The position numbers and the translations under genes are program-made. A DNA stretch of 64,000 nt, from assembly GCA_041749075.1 (NCBI GenBank), contig JBGTBY010000011.1, positions 1 to 64,000 of the forward strand, read 5' to 3'. The notes below the pieces were generated by a model, which was not told the DNA's origin, ran no database searches, and was given only the letters and a program-made list of their open reading frames with translations. Source of the DNA: CAMTWZ01 sp041749075 (lineage in GTDB: Bacteria; Bacteroidota; Rhodothermia; Balneolales; HLUCCA01). Positions 43,578-52,193 of this stretch are shown here, piece by piece. Positions within the stretch are counted from its first letter, which is position 1. Each line of letters opens with the position of its first letter.

Positions 43578-45251
43578 ATGTATAACGTTAATATATTGGA
43601 TGCGGATTTTCGTGCCGCCCTAAAATGTATCCGTGAGGAATCAATGAAAGGTCCTCTATACATTTCTCCTAAAATCGTTTGGGATGAGACTGGAATAGAG
43701 TCAATAATTAGTATAACTAAGGAATATCTTAGTGTCGAAGATTTAGAATACCCTATCGTTCATACATACGATGTGCCGTATAATTTAACAGCAAGCCGTA
43801 TATCTTATGCACTCGATATTTATAATTTACTCTCTAGATTTGTAATAAAGAATCGTTTTTGGATTGAATCTTATCATAAGAATAGTGAAGAAGCATACCC
43901 TAGGGAAAGAATCCTAAACATAATCAGATCAAGGGTTGATTACGATTCCAATTACGTATATCACATTGATATCCTTAACTATTACAATTCGATACGTCAT
44001 GATTATCTTTATGAGATGGTTAAACAAAGAACTGGAGATACTAGCATACAATTTCAATGGCAATTCAATAAAATCTTAAAATTCAGATTTCTAAGGGGAG
44101 GTACACTCGCTACAAATAATAAAGGCTTAGTAATAGGAAATTCAGCTGATGATTTCTTGGCAGAAGATTTTTTAAAGCATATAGTGAATAGATTTGAAGA
44201 AAGAGGAATTAGCAATTTTTCTAGGAATGATGACTTTGGAGATGTTCTTAGAGTATCGGACGAGTTCTTTATCTTTGGAGAAAGCCTAAGTGATATAAGA
44301 GATAAATATGGTATCATCGAAACAGTTCTAAATGAACATGGTCTTGAAATCAACCGATCTAAGTCAAAAATCATTTACTCAAATGATTATAAGTTTGAGC
44401 CTAATCATATGTTGAGAATGGAGACTGTAAAAATAAATAATATAAAAATTGATAGGTCCGATCCGATTCAAGAACCATATGAAGATATTGTCACTCTTGT
44501 TGACACCGGTAAACAGGAAAAGCGCGTCAGATATATTGAAAAGAAAATGGATATAACTGGTGAAATAAAAGTTTATCAAAGTGTTTACGAACCAAACTTG
44601 TGTAGTTATGCATGGAGTCAACCTTCCACTTTTAAAGGAGGAATAGATTCGTATGAAGATGCATTGGTATTCATTGAATTCATGTTGAAGGATAGAAAGG
44701 AAATAGAACGTTACCGTCTTCTGTATCCGGAAAACACTGTATTGAACAATGTTACATTTTCTCAACCAAGTGAAATACGAAATGAATTTAATAATCTATC
44801 ACTAGAAGTAATAAAGTATGATAACATCATAAAACTTTCAAAAGTCATACATCTCTATCCCAGAAGTCAAAATATTTCCTGGACATCAATTCAACTACTT
44901 GTCTACATTGCACTAAAAGTATCACACAGACGGGAGGTTAATCTCGAGTTTATGAATGAACTTGATGAAGTAAGCCTTGGCCAAGCCATGTACCATGCTT
45001 CCGAAACCGCAAACATGTTACTGCTCGACATGCTTACTAAGAACGAAATATTGGAATACCAGAAGTATCTTATTCTAAGAACACTTTTTGGGGATCAAGC
45101 GAACAATGATATTAGTATTAAGAATATTTGGAATGAATACGATGAAATATCATCCGATTATTTCATAAAAGAGTACAAATCACTTGTTGACACTTTGTCA
45201 AGTAGTGCATGTTTTCCGTTAAGAGAACTGTGCGTACACCTTCAGCAGTAA
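43578..45251 (+). CDS. Reverse-transcriptase-like protein with altered catalytic box
   Basis: This 557-residue protein has the order of RT motifs in its N-terminal half. Motif A is YHIDILNYYNSIRHDYL (D131), motif B GLVIGNSADDFLAEDFL (about 183-199), motif C VLRVSDEFFIFG at 223-234, and motif D NEHGLEINRSKSKII. In active RTs motif C reads Y-x-D-D; here it is V-S-D228-E229, so the second Asp is Glu and the Tyr is Val. The overall shape resembles the 'unknown group'/Abi-type RTs of phage defence (AIEYL-like motif B, long helical C-terminal half of about 260 residues) more than group II intron or retron RTs. No protease, nitrilase or maturase domain is seen. Whether it polymerises cannot be told. 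It lies alone, 104 bases after a restriction relic. Confidence 0.65.
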   Translation: MYNVNILDADFRAALKCIREESMKGPLYISPKIVWDETGIESIISITKEYLSVEDLEYPIVHTYDVPYNLTASRISYALDIYNLLSRFVIKNRFWIESYHKNSEEAYPRERILNIIRSRVDYDSNYVYHIDILNYYNSIRHDYLYEMVKQRTGDTSIQFQWQFNKILKFRFLRGGTLATNNKGLVIGNSADDFLAEDFLKHIVNRFEERGISNFSRNDDFGDVLRVSDEFFIFGESLSDIRDKYGIIETVLNEHGLEINRSKSKIIYSNDYKFEPNHMLRMETVKINNIKIDRSDPIQEPYEDIVTLVDTGKQEKRVRYIEKKMDITGEIKVYQSVYEPNLCSYAWSQPSTFKGGIDSYEDALVFIEFMLKDRKEIERYRLLYPENTVLNNVTFSQPSEIRNEFNNLSLEVIKYDNIIKLSKVIHLYPRSQNISWTSIQLLVYIALKVSHRREVNLEFMNELDEVSLGQAMYHASETANMLLLDMLTKNEILEYQKYLILRTLFGDQANNDISIKNIWNEYDEISSDYFIKEYKSLVDTLSSSACFPLRELCVHLQQ

Positions 45252-45668
45252 GGATCTATTCCACAATATCATCTACTCCAATGAAGATGCGATTCAGTAT
45301 TGACACGTCACATACGACCTATTTAGATTCTGGTAAAATTGATAGGTGTAAGCAGCCTGAGCGGATATTTTAGTTTATTAATTATTAATCGCTTAAGTGA
45401 TGTACCGCCATTTTTTTAGATTCGATTATCCCATTTATTATAAACTTGATTGCATTCCGTGAAAATAATTGAATGTTGGTAATGGCTTGAGAGAGCAAGG
45501 GCAACTTGACTCGAAACGACGAACATAATGATCTTACATCAAGTATCTTGCATCAGGCTTCCGGCTTCCCAAAACTGCATCTTTCCCAATTACTTGACCT
45601 TTAGTGGAAGATGTGGTATAGTTGGCTTGTTAAACATACAACACAACTATCGATCATCTAAGGTATCT
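45252..45668. other. AT-rich intergenic region after the RT-like gene
   Basis: This stretch of about 417 bases lacks a convincing gene. GCGG (about 45361) and CCGC (about 45406) could close a hairpin followed by a T run (45412-45418), a possible terminator. The frame of the next gene is open from 45528, but similarity starts only after 45669. A non-coding RNA partner of the RT-like gene could be here; nothing specific supports it. Confidence 0.3.
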
Positions 45669-46394
45669 ATGATTAAATGGCATAAGAAAGGTACACGTGA
45701 AGCATCTGGAAGATTTTATTTAAATTGTCTGTACCAGCATTCGAATGTATTTATAATGGATAATCACAAAGCCGCAATTTGGAGTTGGTATCAGTTTATT
45801 AATCAAAAACAAAAATATAATTATTTACACATCGATAGGCATTACGACCTTTTTGATAGCCAGCAAGATTTGTGGATTGATTCGATTTCAAAATCATTCA
45901 ATGGAGATCTATCCAAATCCACACTAGCGGATTTCGAATCGCTTAATTATATATCTGATGGACATATGTTTCCTGTTTTTCAATATGATAATTTCTTCCC
46001 AATTGCAGAGGCTCTTCATCCTGATCTATTTGAAAATCTTGTATTCCTTACTCATAAAGATGGAACATTGCCCCCAAAGTATTCAATACAAGAGAAATGT
46101 ATTGCTCATTCCGGTGGAAATCTAGAATATTGGATCGAATCAAACACAAATGGAAATAAATGGATAATAGATATTGATATTGATTTCTTTTTCTGTGATG
46201 ATGAAGTTGAGGACATCCACAGTTTCCTATCAAAGGAATTTGCATCTTTATTGGCTAAGCAGATTGCAAGTCATAAAGACAAAATAGAAGTACTAACAAT
46301 AGCTCTTAGTCCAGAATTTTGTCCTGATTGGGACACTTCGATTGAGTATGCGAATATATTCTGCAATGAATTTGGATTTAATTTTCAATATTAA
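45669..46394 (+). CDS. UPF0489 (arginase-like) protein
   Basis: The product has about 241 residues from ATG 45669; an in-frame ATG at 45528 would add 47 residues with no family resemblance. NVFIMDNHKAAIWSWYQFI, YLHIDRHYDLFD, WIIDIDIDFFF and ALSPEFCPDW carry the metal-binding Asp and His pattern of UPF0489/C5orf22 proteins, a relative of arginases. Some members are peptide arginases that turn Arg into ornithine in RiPP precursors. No precursor peptide or radical enzyme is visible nearby. Its presence among nucleases and an RT-like gene is unusual. Confidence 0.6.
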   Translation: MIKWHKKGTREASGRFYLNCLYQHSNVFIMDNHKAAIWSWYQFINQKQKYNYLHIDRHYDLFDSQQDLWIDSISKSFNGDLSKSTLADFESLNYISDGHMFPVFQYDNFFPIAEALHPDLFENLVFLTHKDGTLPPKYSIQEKCIAHSGGNLEYWIESNTNGNKWIIDIDIDFFFCDDEVEDIHSFLSKEFASLLAKQIASHKDKIEVLTIALSPEFCPDWDTSIEYANIFCNEFGFNFQY

Positions 46395-46489
46395 GATCGG
46401 AATTATCAGAATATAGTTTGTTTCATATGCTTTGAATAAATGGTGATCGAAAGGAATATTCCGATAAGATAGTTTGATGTATAGTACCT

Positions 46490-47470
46490 ATGATTAATTT
46501 AATTGACTTTACTTTTGAGAAGGAATGGTTCTATAAAGGTGAACACTACTCCGTCCGCGACAATGGGTCTGTTCTACGTCATCATTCCACCAACGGTCGC
46601 CGAAGAGCGATTGACAATCAATGGACGTTTGGCAAACCCAACACGAAGTCAGGTTATTTAGAAATTGCATCGGTTCGTGTTCATCGAATAATCGCAACGG
46701 CCTTTCACGGTGAGCCGCCAACTCAAGAGCATGTAGTAGATCATATAGATACGAATAGACATAACAACCGTCCCGAGAATCTTCGCTGGGTGACACGCTT
46801 GGAAAATGTGTTGCTCAATCCCATTACCAGGAAGCGCATTGAATCGGTTTGTGGGTGCACGATCTATGATTTCCTATCCAATCCCACGAAGTACCGCAAT
46901 AAGTTTCAGGATTCGAGTTTTCAGTGGATGCAGACTGTGAGCATGCAAGAAGCGAAAATCAGCAGAGAAAGGCTTTTGAGATGGGCGAACAATGATCAAC
47001 CTGTATCGGATGGTTCTCTTGGCAAATGGATCTTTGCCGACTCGGCGCCATTTTCGGAAAAGAAGGAGATTCCTGAACTCGTGATTTCACTCACGAAGTT
47101 GGCCATTCAGAAGAATTGGAGAACTCCTTCAGTTTTCCCCTGTTGTCCGAAGGAGCTATCACAAAATCCGTTAGATGATTATTTCTCAAATCTGAAGGTT
47201 GGTGCCGTTTTTTCACAGAATCAGTTTTTAACCTCGATCATTGATCACATTGCCATTTCTGAAGACAAAAGCCGATTATGGGTAGTCTGTAAAAACAGCG
47301 ATGATCAGGCGATCAAACCTTATACCTTGGCAGAAGTCACCTTTGAGAATGAGACATTTCTTCACACAAGTCTTGGAAGTTTTTTTAAGGTTGAAGGAGT
47401 CCTCAAACAATTCACACTTGTTCAAGATCTCGAATGGACTGGGGGCGATTCCATTGATGATTACAGTTGA
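46490..47470 (+). CDS. HNH endonuclease
   Basis: This 326-residue protein has an HNH_3-type nuclease segment near residues 60-105: YSVRDNGSVLRH, VHRIIATAFHG, VVDHIDTNRHNNRPENLRWVT (catalytic DH and N residues visible). Such NUMOD4/HNH_3 arrangements are typical of homing endonucleases in phages and bacterial islands. The C-terminal two thirds have no recognised domain, so it may be a restriction or defence nuclease. Its end lies 54 bases before the GIY-YIG gene start. Confidence 0.75.
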   Translation: MINLIDFTFEKEWFYKGEHYSVRDNGSVLRHHSTNGRRRAIDNQWTFGKPNTKSGYLEIASVRVHRIIATAFHGEPPTQEHVVDHIDTNRHNNRPENLRWVTRLENVLLNPITRKRIESVCGCTIYDFLSNPTKYRNKFQDSSFQWMQTVSMQEAKISRERLLRWANNDQPVSDGSLGKWIFADSAPFSEKKEIPELVISLTKLAIQKNWRTPSVFPCCPKELSQNPLDDYFSNLKVGAVFSQNQFLTSIIDHIAISEDKSRLWVVCKNSDDQAIKPYTLAEVTFENETFLHTSLGSFFKVEGVLKQFTLVQDLEWTGGDSIDDYS

Positions 47471-47523
47471 AATGCACTTCCTATGACAATTCCACCCTCC
47501 TACCACCTCAAACCAATTTTGCC

Positions 47524-48477
47524 ATGACCATCGATGATGTCATACAAGTTTTGAAGGACAAAGAGTTGGAATATCTTAAAACAAATTCCTTTTCTAAACT
47601 CCCAGGTATTTATGCATTCTTTTTTATTGGTGACCATTTTCCGGTATTTGGGGATGCCGTTTCCAAGCATCAGATCATCTACATCGGCAAGACAGAGTCA
47701 AGTCAAGAAAGACGAGACTCTAAAACGCACTTTGCCACAGGTAAAACTGGCAGTTCAACGGTTAGGAGATCCATCGGCGCACTATTGCAGCAAGAATACA
47801 ATCTAGTTCCAGTACCACGGAATGCTACGGACTACATGAATGGACGACACAGCCATTTTAAGTTTGACGAACGAAGTGAGAACACCATAACTCATTGGAT
47901 GCAACAGAATTTAGCCTTGTCATTTTTTGAATTTCATCGCCCAAAGGAAGAAATTGATCATTTAGAAACAGAGGTCATACGAAGATTAACTCCCATTCTG
48001 AATATCTCTAATAACCTTGGGAATCCGTTTAGAATCAACATTCAAGCACTCAGAAACAGATGCGCTTCAATGGCTTTTGGCAAAAAAACAACTTTCGCAA
48101 CAACCTCTCCAATAATCAATTTTGAAACAATCTCACCCTCAACATCTAAATTCAACCCTATGGCAACATCCGGCAAATACACGGGCTTGTGGGCAAAACA
48201 ACTCGATCTGATCCGTACCAAGGTGAGGATTGCTGATCCTAAACAATCGATTCAATTGAATCGAAATGAGTTTATGAGTGTTGGAAATAGGAAAGACTAC
48301 TCTTTCAATCTCGAGTTTCACAATGGTGCTGTTTCAAATAATATTAGCGGTTCAGCAGTAGCCCGAGACTTGGCCGAAACCCTTGTCAACTCAGCCGAAA
48401 TAAGAGAAATTCTAATAACGGGTAATTTCAAATTCAACATGGACAAAGCATTTTGTCTATGGATTCATAGAATGTGA
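47524..48477 (+). CDS. GIY-YIG nuclease-domain protein
   Basis: This 317-residue protein starts at ATG 47524 (MTIDDVIQVLKDKEL). The N-terminal GIY-YIG domain is visible in LPGIYAFFFIGDHFP and IIYIGKTESSQERRD, with the catalytic Arg in the following helix and LETEVIRRLTPILNISNN with the late Glu. About 150 residues of C-terminal region (residues 210 on) have no recognised family. It may work with the HNH gene just upstream. The decayed GNAT copy 2 begins 6 bases after the stop. Confidence 0.78.
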   Translation: MTIDDVIQVLKDKELEYLKTNSFSKLPGIYAFFFIGDHFPVFGDAVSKHQIIYIGKTESSQERRDSKTHFATGKTGSSTVRRSIGALLQQEYNLVPVPRNATDYMNGRHSHFKFDERSENTITHWMQQNLALSFFEFHRPKEEIDHLETEVIRRLTPILNISNNLGNPFRINIQALRNRCASMAFGKKTTFATTSPIINFETISPSTSKFNPMATSGKYTGLWAKQLDLIRTKVRIADPKQSIQLNRNEFMSVGNRKDYSFNLEFHNGAVSNNISGSAVARDLAETLVNSAEIREILITGNFKFNMDKAFCLWIHRM

Positions 48478-48483
48478 CCTAAC

Positions 48484-48574
48484 TTGCCCTCCTAATCTCT
48501 CGAATCCAGCCTCACTCTTGGCGAATTCATATCGGTGTTGATCAACTCGACACTTGGTGAGCGCCAACCTGTTT
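48484..48574 (+). pseudogene. 5'-end fragment of the GNAT-like gene, copy 2
   Basis: In one frame it reads stop-SLESSLTLGEFISVL and then INSTLGERQPV. The codon for the expected Tyr is TAA. It is nearly identical to copy 3 in the EFISVLINSTLGER part. It starts 7 bases after the GIY-YIG stop. Confidence 0.7.
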
Positions 48575-48632
48575 GTTTTGGTGTAAATATTTAAGTGTTA
48601 ATTAATTGATTATTCATTAGTCTTTATTATCA

Positions 48633-49742
48633 ATGTCTATAAAAGCCAAACAAGCCATTTTAAGATGTTTATATAAAATAAAGTCAGATACGTTTGATGA
48701 AGATACAATTCGAACTCTTCTATTCGTTTCCAGGGAGTATTTTAAATCAGACGGACTTACCAGAGAATTTGCACACTTTATCGCTCACACTGAAAGATCA
48801 CAAGGTGTGTTTCATAGAAAGATTAATAGTAGATACGTAAAGGATAAACTAATCAATGAACAGTATTCCAAAATTGACTCTACAGTTCGCAATTCAATAA
48901 CGACAGAGGATGAGTTAAGCGATTATTTGTTGAGTGGCGTTTCTGTTGATAAAATTGAAGCAAAGCTATATAATATACTTTACGTAGATGGCCTAGATGA
49001 CATACCCGAAAGTCATTTAATTAAATACACTGGTTTTGATAAAAATGAAGTAAAAGAACTATTCGATAGGTTCTACATCAAGAAGGGTGGGTATTACTAC
49101 ATAACTACTGGCAAGTCGGAATTTCTTGCATCTGCAATTAGACGATTACCAATTTCAAAATACAATCCTCTAATTGAAACTGAGATGGAGGATACAATCA
49201 ATCGATCAATTAATATATCTAATGAAATAAAGAGAACAATTGATCGGATTCAAAGAGTAATTAGAGGAGTAATTTATTTTAACTCTGTTTTTGATATTCA
49301 TAATTTTCGTTCAGAAATCGTATCCGAATTCACTCTTGTACTGGATAGGTTTGGTATTGAAAAAGAATTTATTAATGATATTATTAATCATAATGATGAT
49401 ATTCTATTATGTATCATGACTCTCTTACATGATAGTAAATTCTCTTTTTATGACAAGGAAAAAGCAAGAATATTTTTGTGCTTTCATCTAGATCATGACA
49501 TTGAAAGTGCAAATAAACCTAAATACGACATTCGAGACGACATGCACGATAGGGGTGTTATTGCTCTCTATGTTACTGTGAAGTCTATCACCTTTCCACT
49601 TTTCACTTCAGATTTGCCCATTAAGAAGTATATCATTTACGAAAGCTACATTACAAACCCATCAAGAATGAATTTGTCTGAAACAGTCTGGACCTCTGCA
49701 ATTCGTATTGATGGCACCTTGCAACTCACTAAATACATATAA
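48633..49742 (+). CDS. Protein of unknown function between GNAT-fragment repeats
   Basis: I recognise no family for this 369-residue protein. It has no signal peptide or membrane segment, is rich in Ile, Lys and Asp, is probably mostly helical, and has short motifs such as LTREFAHFIAHTERSQGVFHRKI near residue 47 and YYYITTGKSEFLASAIRRLP near 160. It is strongly AT-rich against its GC-richer flanks. It is the only gene between GNAT-fragment copies 2 and 3, so it looks like a single-gene insert. A defence or toxin function is plausible from position only. Confidence 0.6.
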   Translation: MSIKAKQAILRCLYKIKSDTFDEDTIRTLLFVSREYFKSDGLTREFAHFIAHTERSQGVFHRKINSRYVKDKLINEQYSKIDSTVRNSITTEDELSDYLLSGVSVDKIEAKLYNILYVDGLDDIPESHLIKYTGFDKNEVKELFDRFYIKKGGYYYITTGKSEFLASAIRRLPISKYNPLIETEMEDTINRSINISNEIKRTIDRIQRVIRGVIYFNSVFDIHNFRSEIVSEFTLVLDRFGIEKEFINDIINHNDDILLCIMTLLHDSKFSFYDKEKARIFLCFHLDHDIESANKPKYDIRDDMHDRGVIALYVTVKSITFPLFTSDLPIKKYIIYESYITNPSRMNLSETVWTSAIRIDGTLQLTKYI

Positions 49743-49749
49743 TCCATAC

Positions 49750-49890
49750 CCACGCCCCACTAATCCCTCGAACCCCATCTCTCCCCCTCCGAATTCATAT
49801 CGGTGTTGATTAACTCGACCCTTGGTGAGCGCCGACCGGTGGATGATCCCGATCGCATCGCCAGATTGCCGGCGCAGTTGGTTGGACGAT
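49750..49890 (+). pseudogene. 5'-end fragment of the GNAT-like gene, copy 3
   Basis: The longest copy reads stop-SLEPHLSPSEFISVL, INSTLGERRPVDDPDRIARL and PAQLVGRFGAFG before it dissolves into CGCACATC-type repeats. It begins 8 bases after the stop of the preceding gene. It is GC-rich like the core genome. Confidence 0.7.
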
Positions 49891-49904
49891 TCGGGGCGTT
49901 CGGC

Positions 49905-49965
49905 ATAATACATCCCGCATCGCACATCACCCCTCTTGCCTCGCACATCGCACATCGCACTTAAC
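49905..49965. repeat. CGCACATCGCAC-type short repeats
   Basis: The run CATCGCACATCACCCC, then TCGCACATCGCACATCGCAC, follows the third GNAT fragment and precedes the YqiJ-like gene. The same family is at 30.76-30.89 kb and 52.1 kb. Confidence 0.6.
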
Positions 49966-50023
49966 CGCATCTTAATTTGACCTTTTGAGGAAGTAGCAGT
50001 ATAGTAGACTTTTTATCACACCT

Positions 50024-50566
50024 ATGGATTTCCTCGATTCGCTGCCACCCCTTCTACAGTCTTTTTGGTATGTGGCCATCCCCACCAGCACCATCTTTCT
50101 GATTCAGACGATCATGACGTTCATCGGGTCGGATGCGGATGTCGATGTACCCGGTGACCACTCCTCATTCGAGCTCTTTTCCCTCCGAAATCTCATCAAC
50201 TTCTTATTGGGCTTCAGTTGGACGGGAATATCCTTCTATGAAACCATTTCCAATGCGACGATCCTCCTGGGCTTGTCCGTAACCATCGGCGTCTTATTTG
50301 TCTATGTGTTTTTCCTGATCATGCGTTTTGTGCAGAAACTGGCTCAAGACAATTCCTTCAACATCCAAAACACGATCGACAAAACGGCGGATGTGTACCT
50401 GTCCATTCCCGAACACAAAGCCGGCAAAGGCAAAATCATGATCAGTGTGAACGGCACCTATCATGAATTGGAAGCCATGACCGAGCAAGGTGCCATCCCG
50501 ACCGGAGCCGTCGTCAAAGTCGTTCGAATTGAAAACAACCAAACGCTCATCGTAGAAACCCTCTAA
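50024..50566 (+). CDS. YqiJ/NfeD-like membrane protein
   Basis: This 180-residue protein has an N-terminal amphipathic stretch, two to three membrane segments (about 15-38, 60-80, 85-108) and a C-terminal OB-fold-like domain (VYLSIPEHKAGKGKIMISV, GAVVKVVRIENNQTLIV). Such small OB-fold membrane proteins accompany flotillins (YqiJ with YqiK, NfeD with stomatins), and here the flotillin gene follows after 10 bases. The role is in membrane microdomain organisation, inferred from the pair. Confidence 0.78.
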   Translation: MDFLDSLPPLLQSFWYVAIPTSTIFLIQTIMTFIGSDADVDVPGDHSSFELFSLRNLINFLLGFSWTGISFYETISNATILLGLSVTIGVLFVYVFFLIMRFVQKLAQDNSFNIQNTIDKTADVYLSIPEHKAGKGKIMISVNGTYHELEAMTEQGAIPTGAVVKVVRIENNQTLIVETL

Positions 50567-50576
50567 TTCTTTATTT

Positions 50577-52094
50577 ATGTCTCCGATTTTCATCATCGTC
50601 GTTGCGGCAATCGCGCTCTTCATCACCATTTCCGCACTGATTGCGAGATATAAGCGGTGCCCATCCGACAAGATATTGGTCATTTATGGTCGCACAGGAG
50701 GCACATCCGCCAAATGTATTCATGGAGGTGGCGCCTTCATCTGGCCCGTCATTCAGGATTATGCGTTTCTGGATCTGAAACCACTATCCATCGAGGCGAA
50801 TCTGACGAATGCGCTGAGTCGGCAAAATATTCGTGTGGATGTCCCCTGTCGGTTTACGATCGCGATTTCGACGGATGCCGACAGCATGAATACCGCCGCA
50901 GAACGCCTTTTGGGGCTCACATCCGAACAAATTCAGGAGTTGGCGAAAGACATCCTGTTCGGTCAGTTGCGCTTGGTGATCGCCACCATGACGATCGAAG
51001 AAATCAATTCTGACCGGGATAAGTTTCTGGAGAACATTTCGAAGAACGTGGATAGCGAGTTGAAGAAAATCGGTCTGAAACTCATCAACGTGAACGTGAC
51101 GGACATCAAGGATGAGTCCGGTTACATTGAAGCTTTAGGGAAGGAAGCGGCTGCGAAGGCCATCAACGAAGCGAAAATCAGTGTTGCCGAACAGGAGAAG
51201 ATCGGGGAAACCGGTAAAGCGATGGCGGATCGGGAGAAAGACACGCAAATCGCGGAAACGCATCGGGACCGGGATGTGAAAATCGCAATCACGCAAAAAG
51301 ACAGGGAAATCAGCATCGCTACCGCGGCGCGGGATGAGACCATCGGTAAAGCCGAGGCGCAGCGGGATACTCGGGTGAAGACATCGGAAGCGAATGCGAT
51401 CGCCATCAATGGGGAGAACACGGCGAAGATTGCCATCGCACAGTCGGAAGCCAACAGGCGGGAACGAGAAGCGGAAGCGCTGAGAACCGCGTTGGCATCG
51501 GAAAAAGTGCAACAAGCCAGAGCGTTGGAAGAATCCTATTTGGCGGAGCAGAAGGCGGAATTGGCGCGATCGGAGCGGGAGCGGTCCACGCATATCGCGA
51601 ACATCGTGATTCCGGCGGAAATCGCCAAGCAACGCGCCATCATCGAGGCACAGGCCGCGGCGGAAACCATCCGTGAGAATGCGAAAGGTGAGGCGGATGC
51701 CATCTATGCGAAAATGGAAGCGGAAGCGAAGGGCTTGCTCGAAATATTGACCAAGCAGGCGGATGGATACAAGCAAGTTGTGGCGGCCGCGGGTGGAGAT
51801 CCGAACAAGGCGTTTCAGTTGCTGTTGATCGAGAAATTGCCGGAATTGGTGCGGACGCAGGTCGAAGCCGTCAAGAACATCAAGATCGATAAGATCACGG
51901 TCTGGGATTCGGGGAATGGTCAGGGCGACAATGGGAATTCGACGACCGCGAATTTCGTGTCGGGCATGATGAAGACCGTGCCACCGCTCAATGATCTGTT
52001 CAACATGGCGGGGTTGAATCTTCCGAATTACTTAAAAGGCGAGAATGTGAAAGTGGAGCCTTCTCCAGATTCTGAGGAAGAGAAGAAAGCTTAA
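50577..52094 (+). CDS. Flotillin-family protein
   Basis: This 505-residue protein has an N-terminal membrane helix (PIFIIVVAAIALFITISALIA), an SPFH/band 7 domain (about 25-190) and a long Glu/Ala-rich flotillin coiled coil (about 190-410) with many repeated EAxI..AEA patterns. The C-terminal part includes a GGDPNKAFQLLLIEKLPEL segment typical of flotillins. It forms oligomeric scaffolds of membrane microdomains in the species studied. It forms an operon with the YqiJ-like gene. Confidence 0.9.
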   Translation: MSPIFIIVVAAIALFITISALIARYKRCPSDKILVIYGRTGGTSAKCIHGGGAFIWPVIQDYAFLDLKPLSIEANLTNALSRQNIRVDVPCRFTIAISTDADSMNTAAERLLGLTSEQIQELAKDILFGQLRLVIATMTIEEINSDRDKFLENISKNVDSELKKIGLKLINVNVTDIKDESGYIEALGKEAAAKAINEAKISVAEQEKIGETGKAMADREKDTQIAETHRDRDVKIAITQKDREISIATAARDETIGKAEAQRDTRVKTSEANAIAINGENTAKIAIAQSEANRREREAEALRTALASEKVQQARALEESYLAEQKAELARSERERSTHIANIVIPAEIAKQRAIIEAQAAAETIRENAKGEADAIYAKMEAEAKGLLEILTKQADGYKQVVAAAGGDPNKAFQLLLIEKLPELVRTQVEAVKNIKIDKITVWDSGNGQGDNGNSTTANFVSGMMKTVPPLNDLFNMAGLNLPNYLKGENVKVEPSPDSEEEKKA

Positions 52095-52190
52095 ATAAGT
52101 GCGGAGTGCGTCGCGCTAACCCATCTGACTTCGCACATCGCACCTCGCGCTTATCTAATCTGACCTCGCGCTACGCTTGTTAGAATTCTT
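52095..52190. repeat. GTGCG/CGCACATCGCAC-type short repeats
   Basis: Between the convergent flotillin and propeller genes, GTGCGGAGTGCGTCGCGC, then CTTCGCACATCGCACCTCGCG, shown here only in part, forms an interrupted inverted low-complexity array. No gene was seen. Confidence 0.55.
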
Positions 52191-52193
52191 CTG

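Noticed and set aside
43578..45251. Group II intron or retron
   Set aside because: No maturase or HNH domain is fused, no intron domain V-like hairpin was seen downstream, and motif B and the C-terminal half differ from retron RTs.
47484..47523. Possible fourth GNAT-fragment copy after the HNH gene (TCCTACCACCTCAAACC)
   Set aside because: Position fits, but only about half of the bases match copies 1-3 and the diagnostic EFISVL part is missing.
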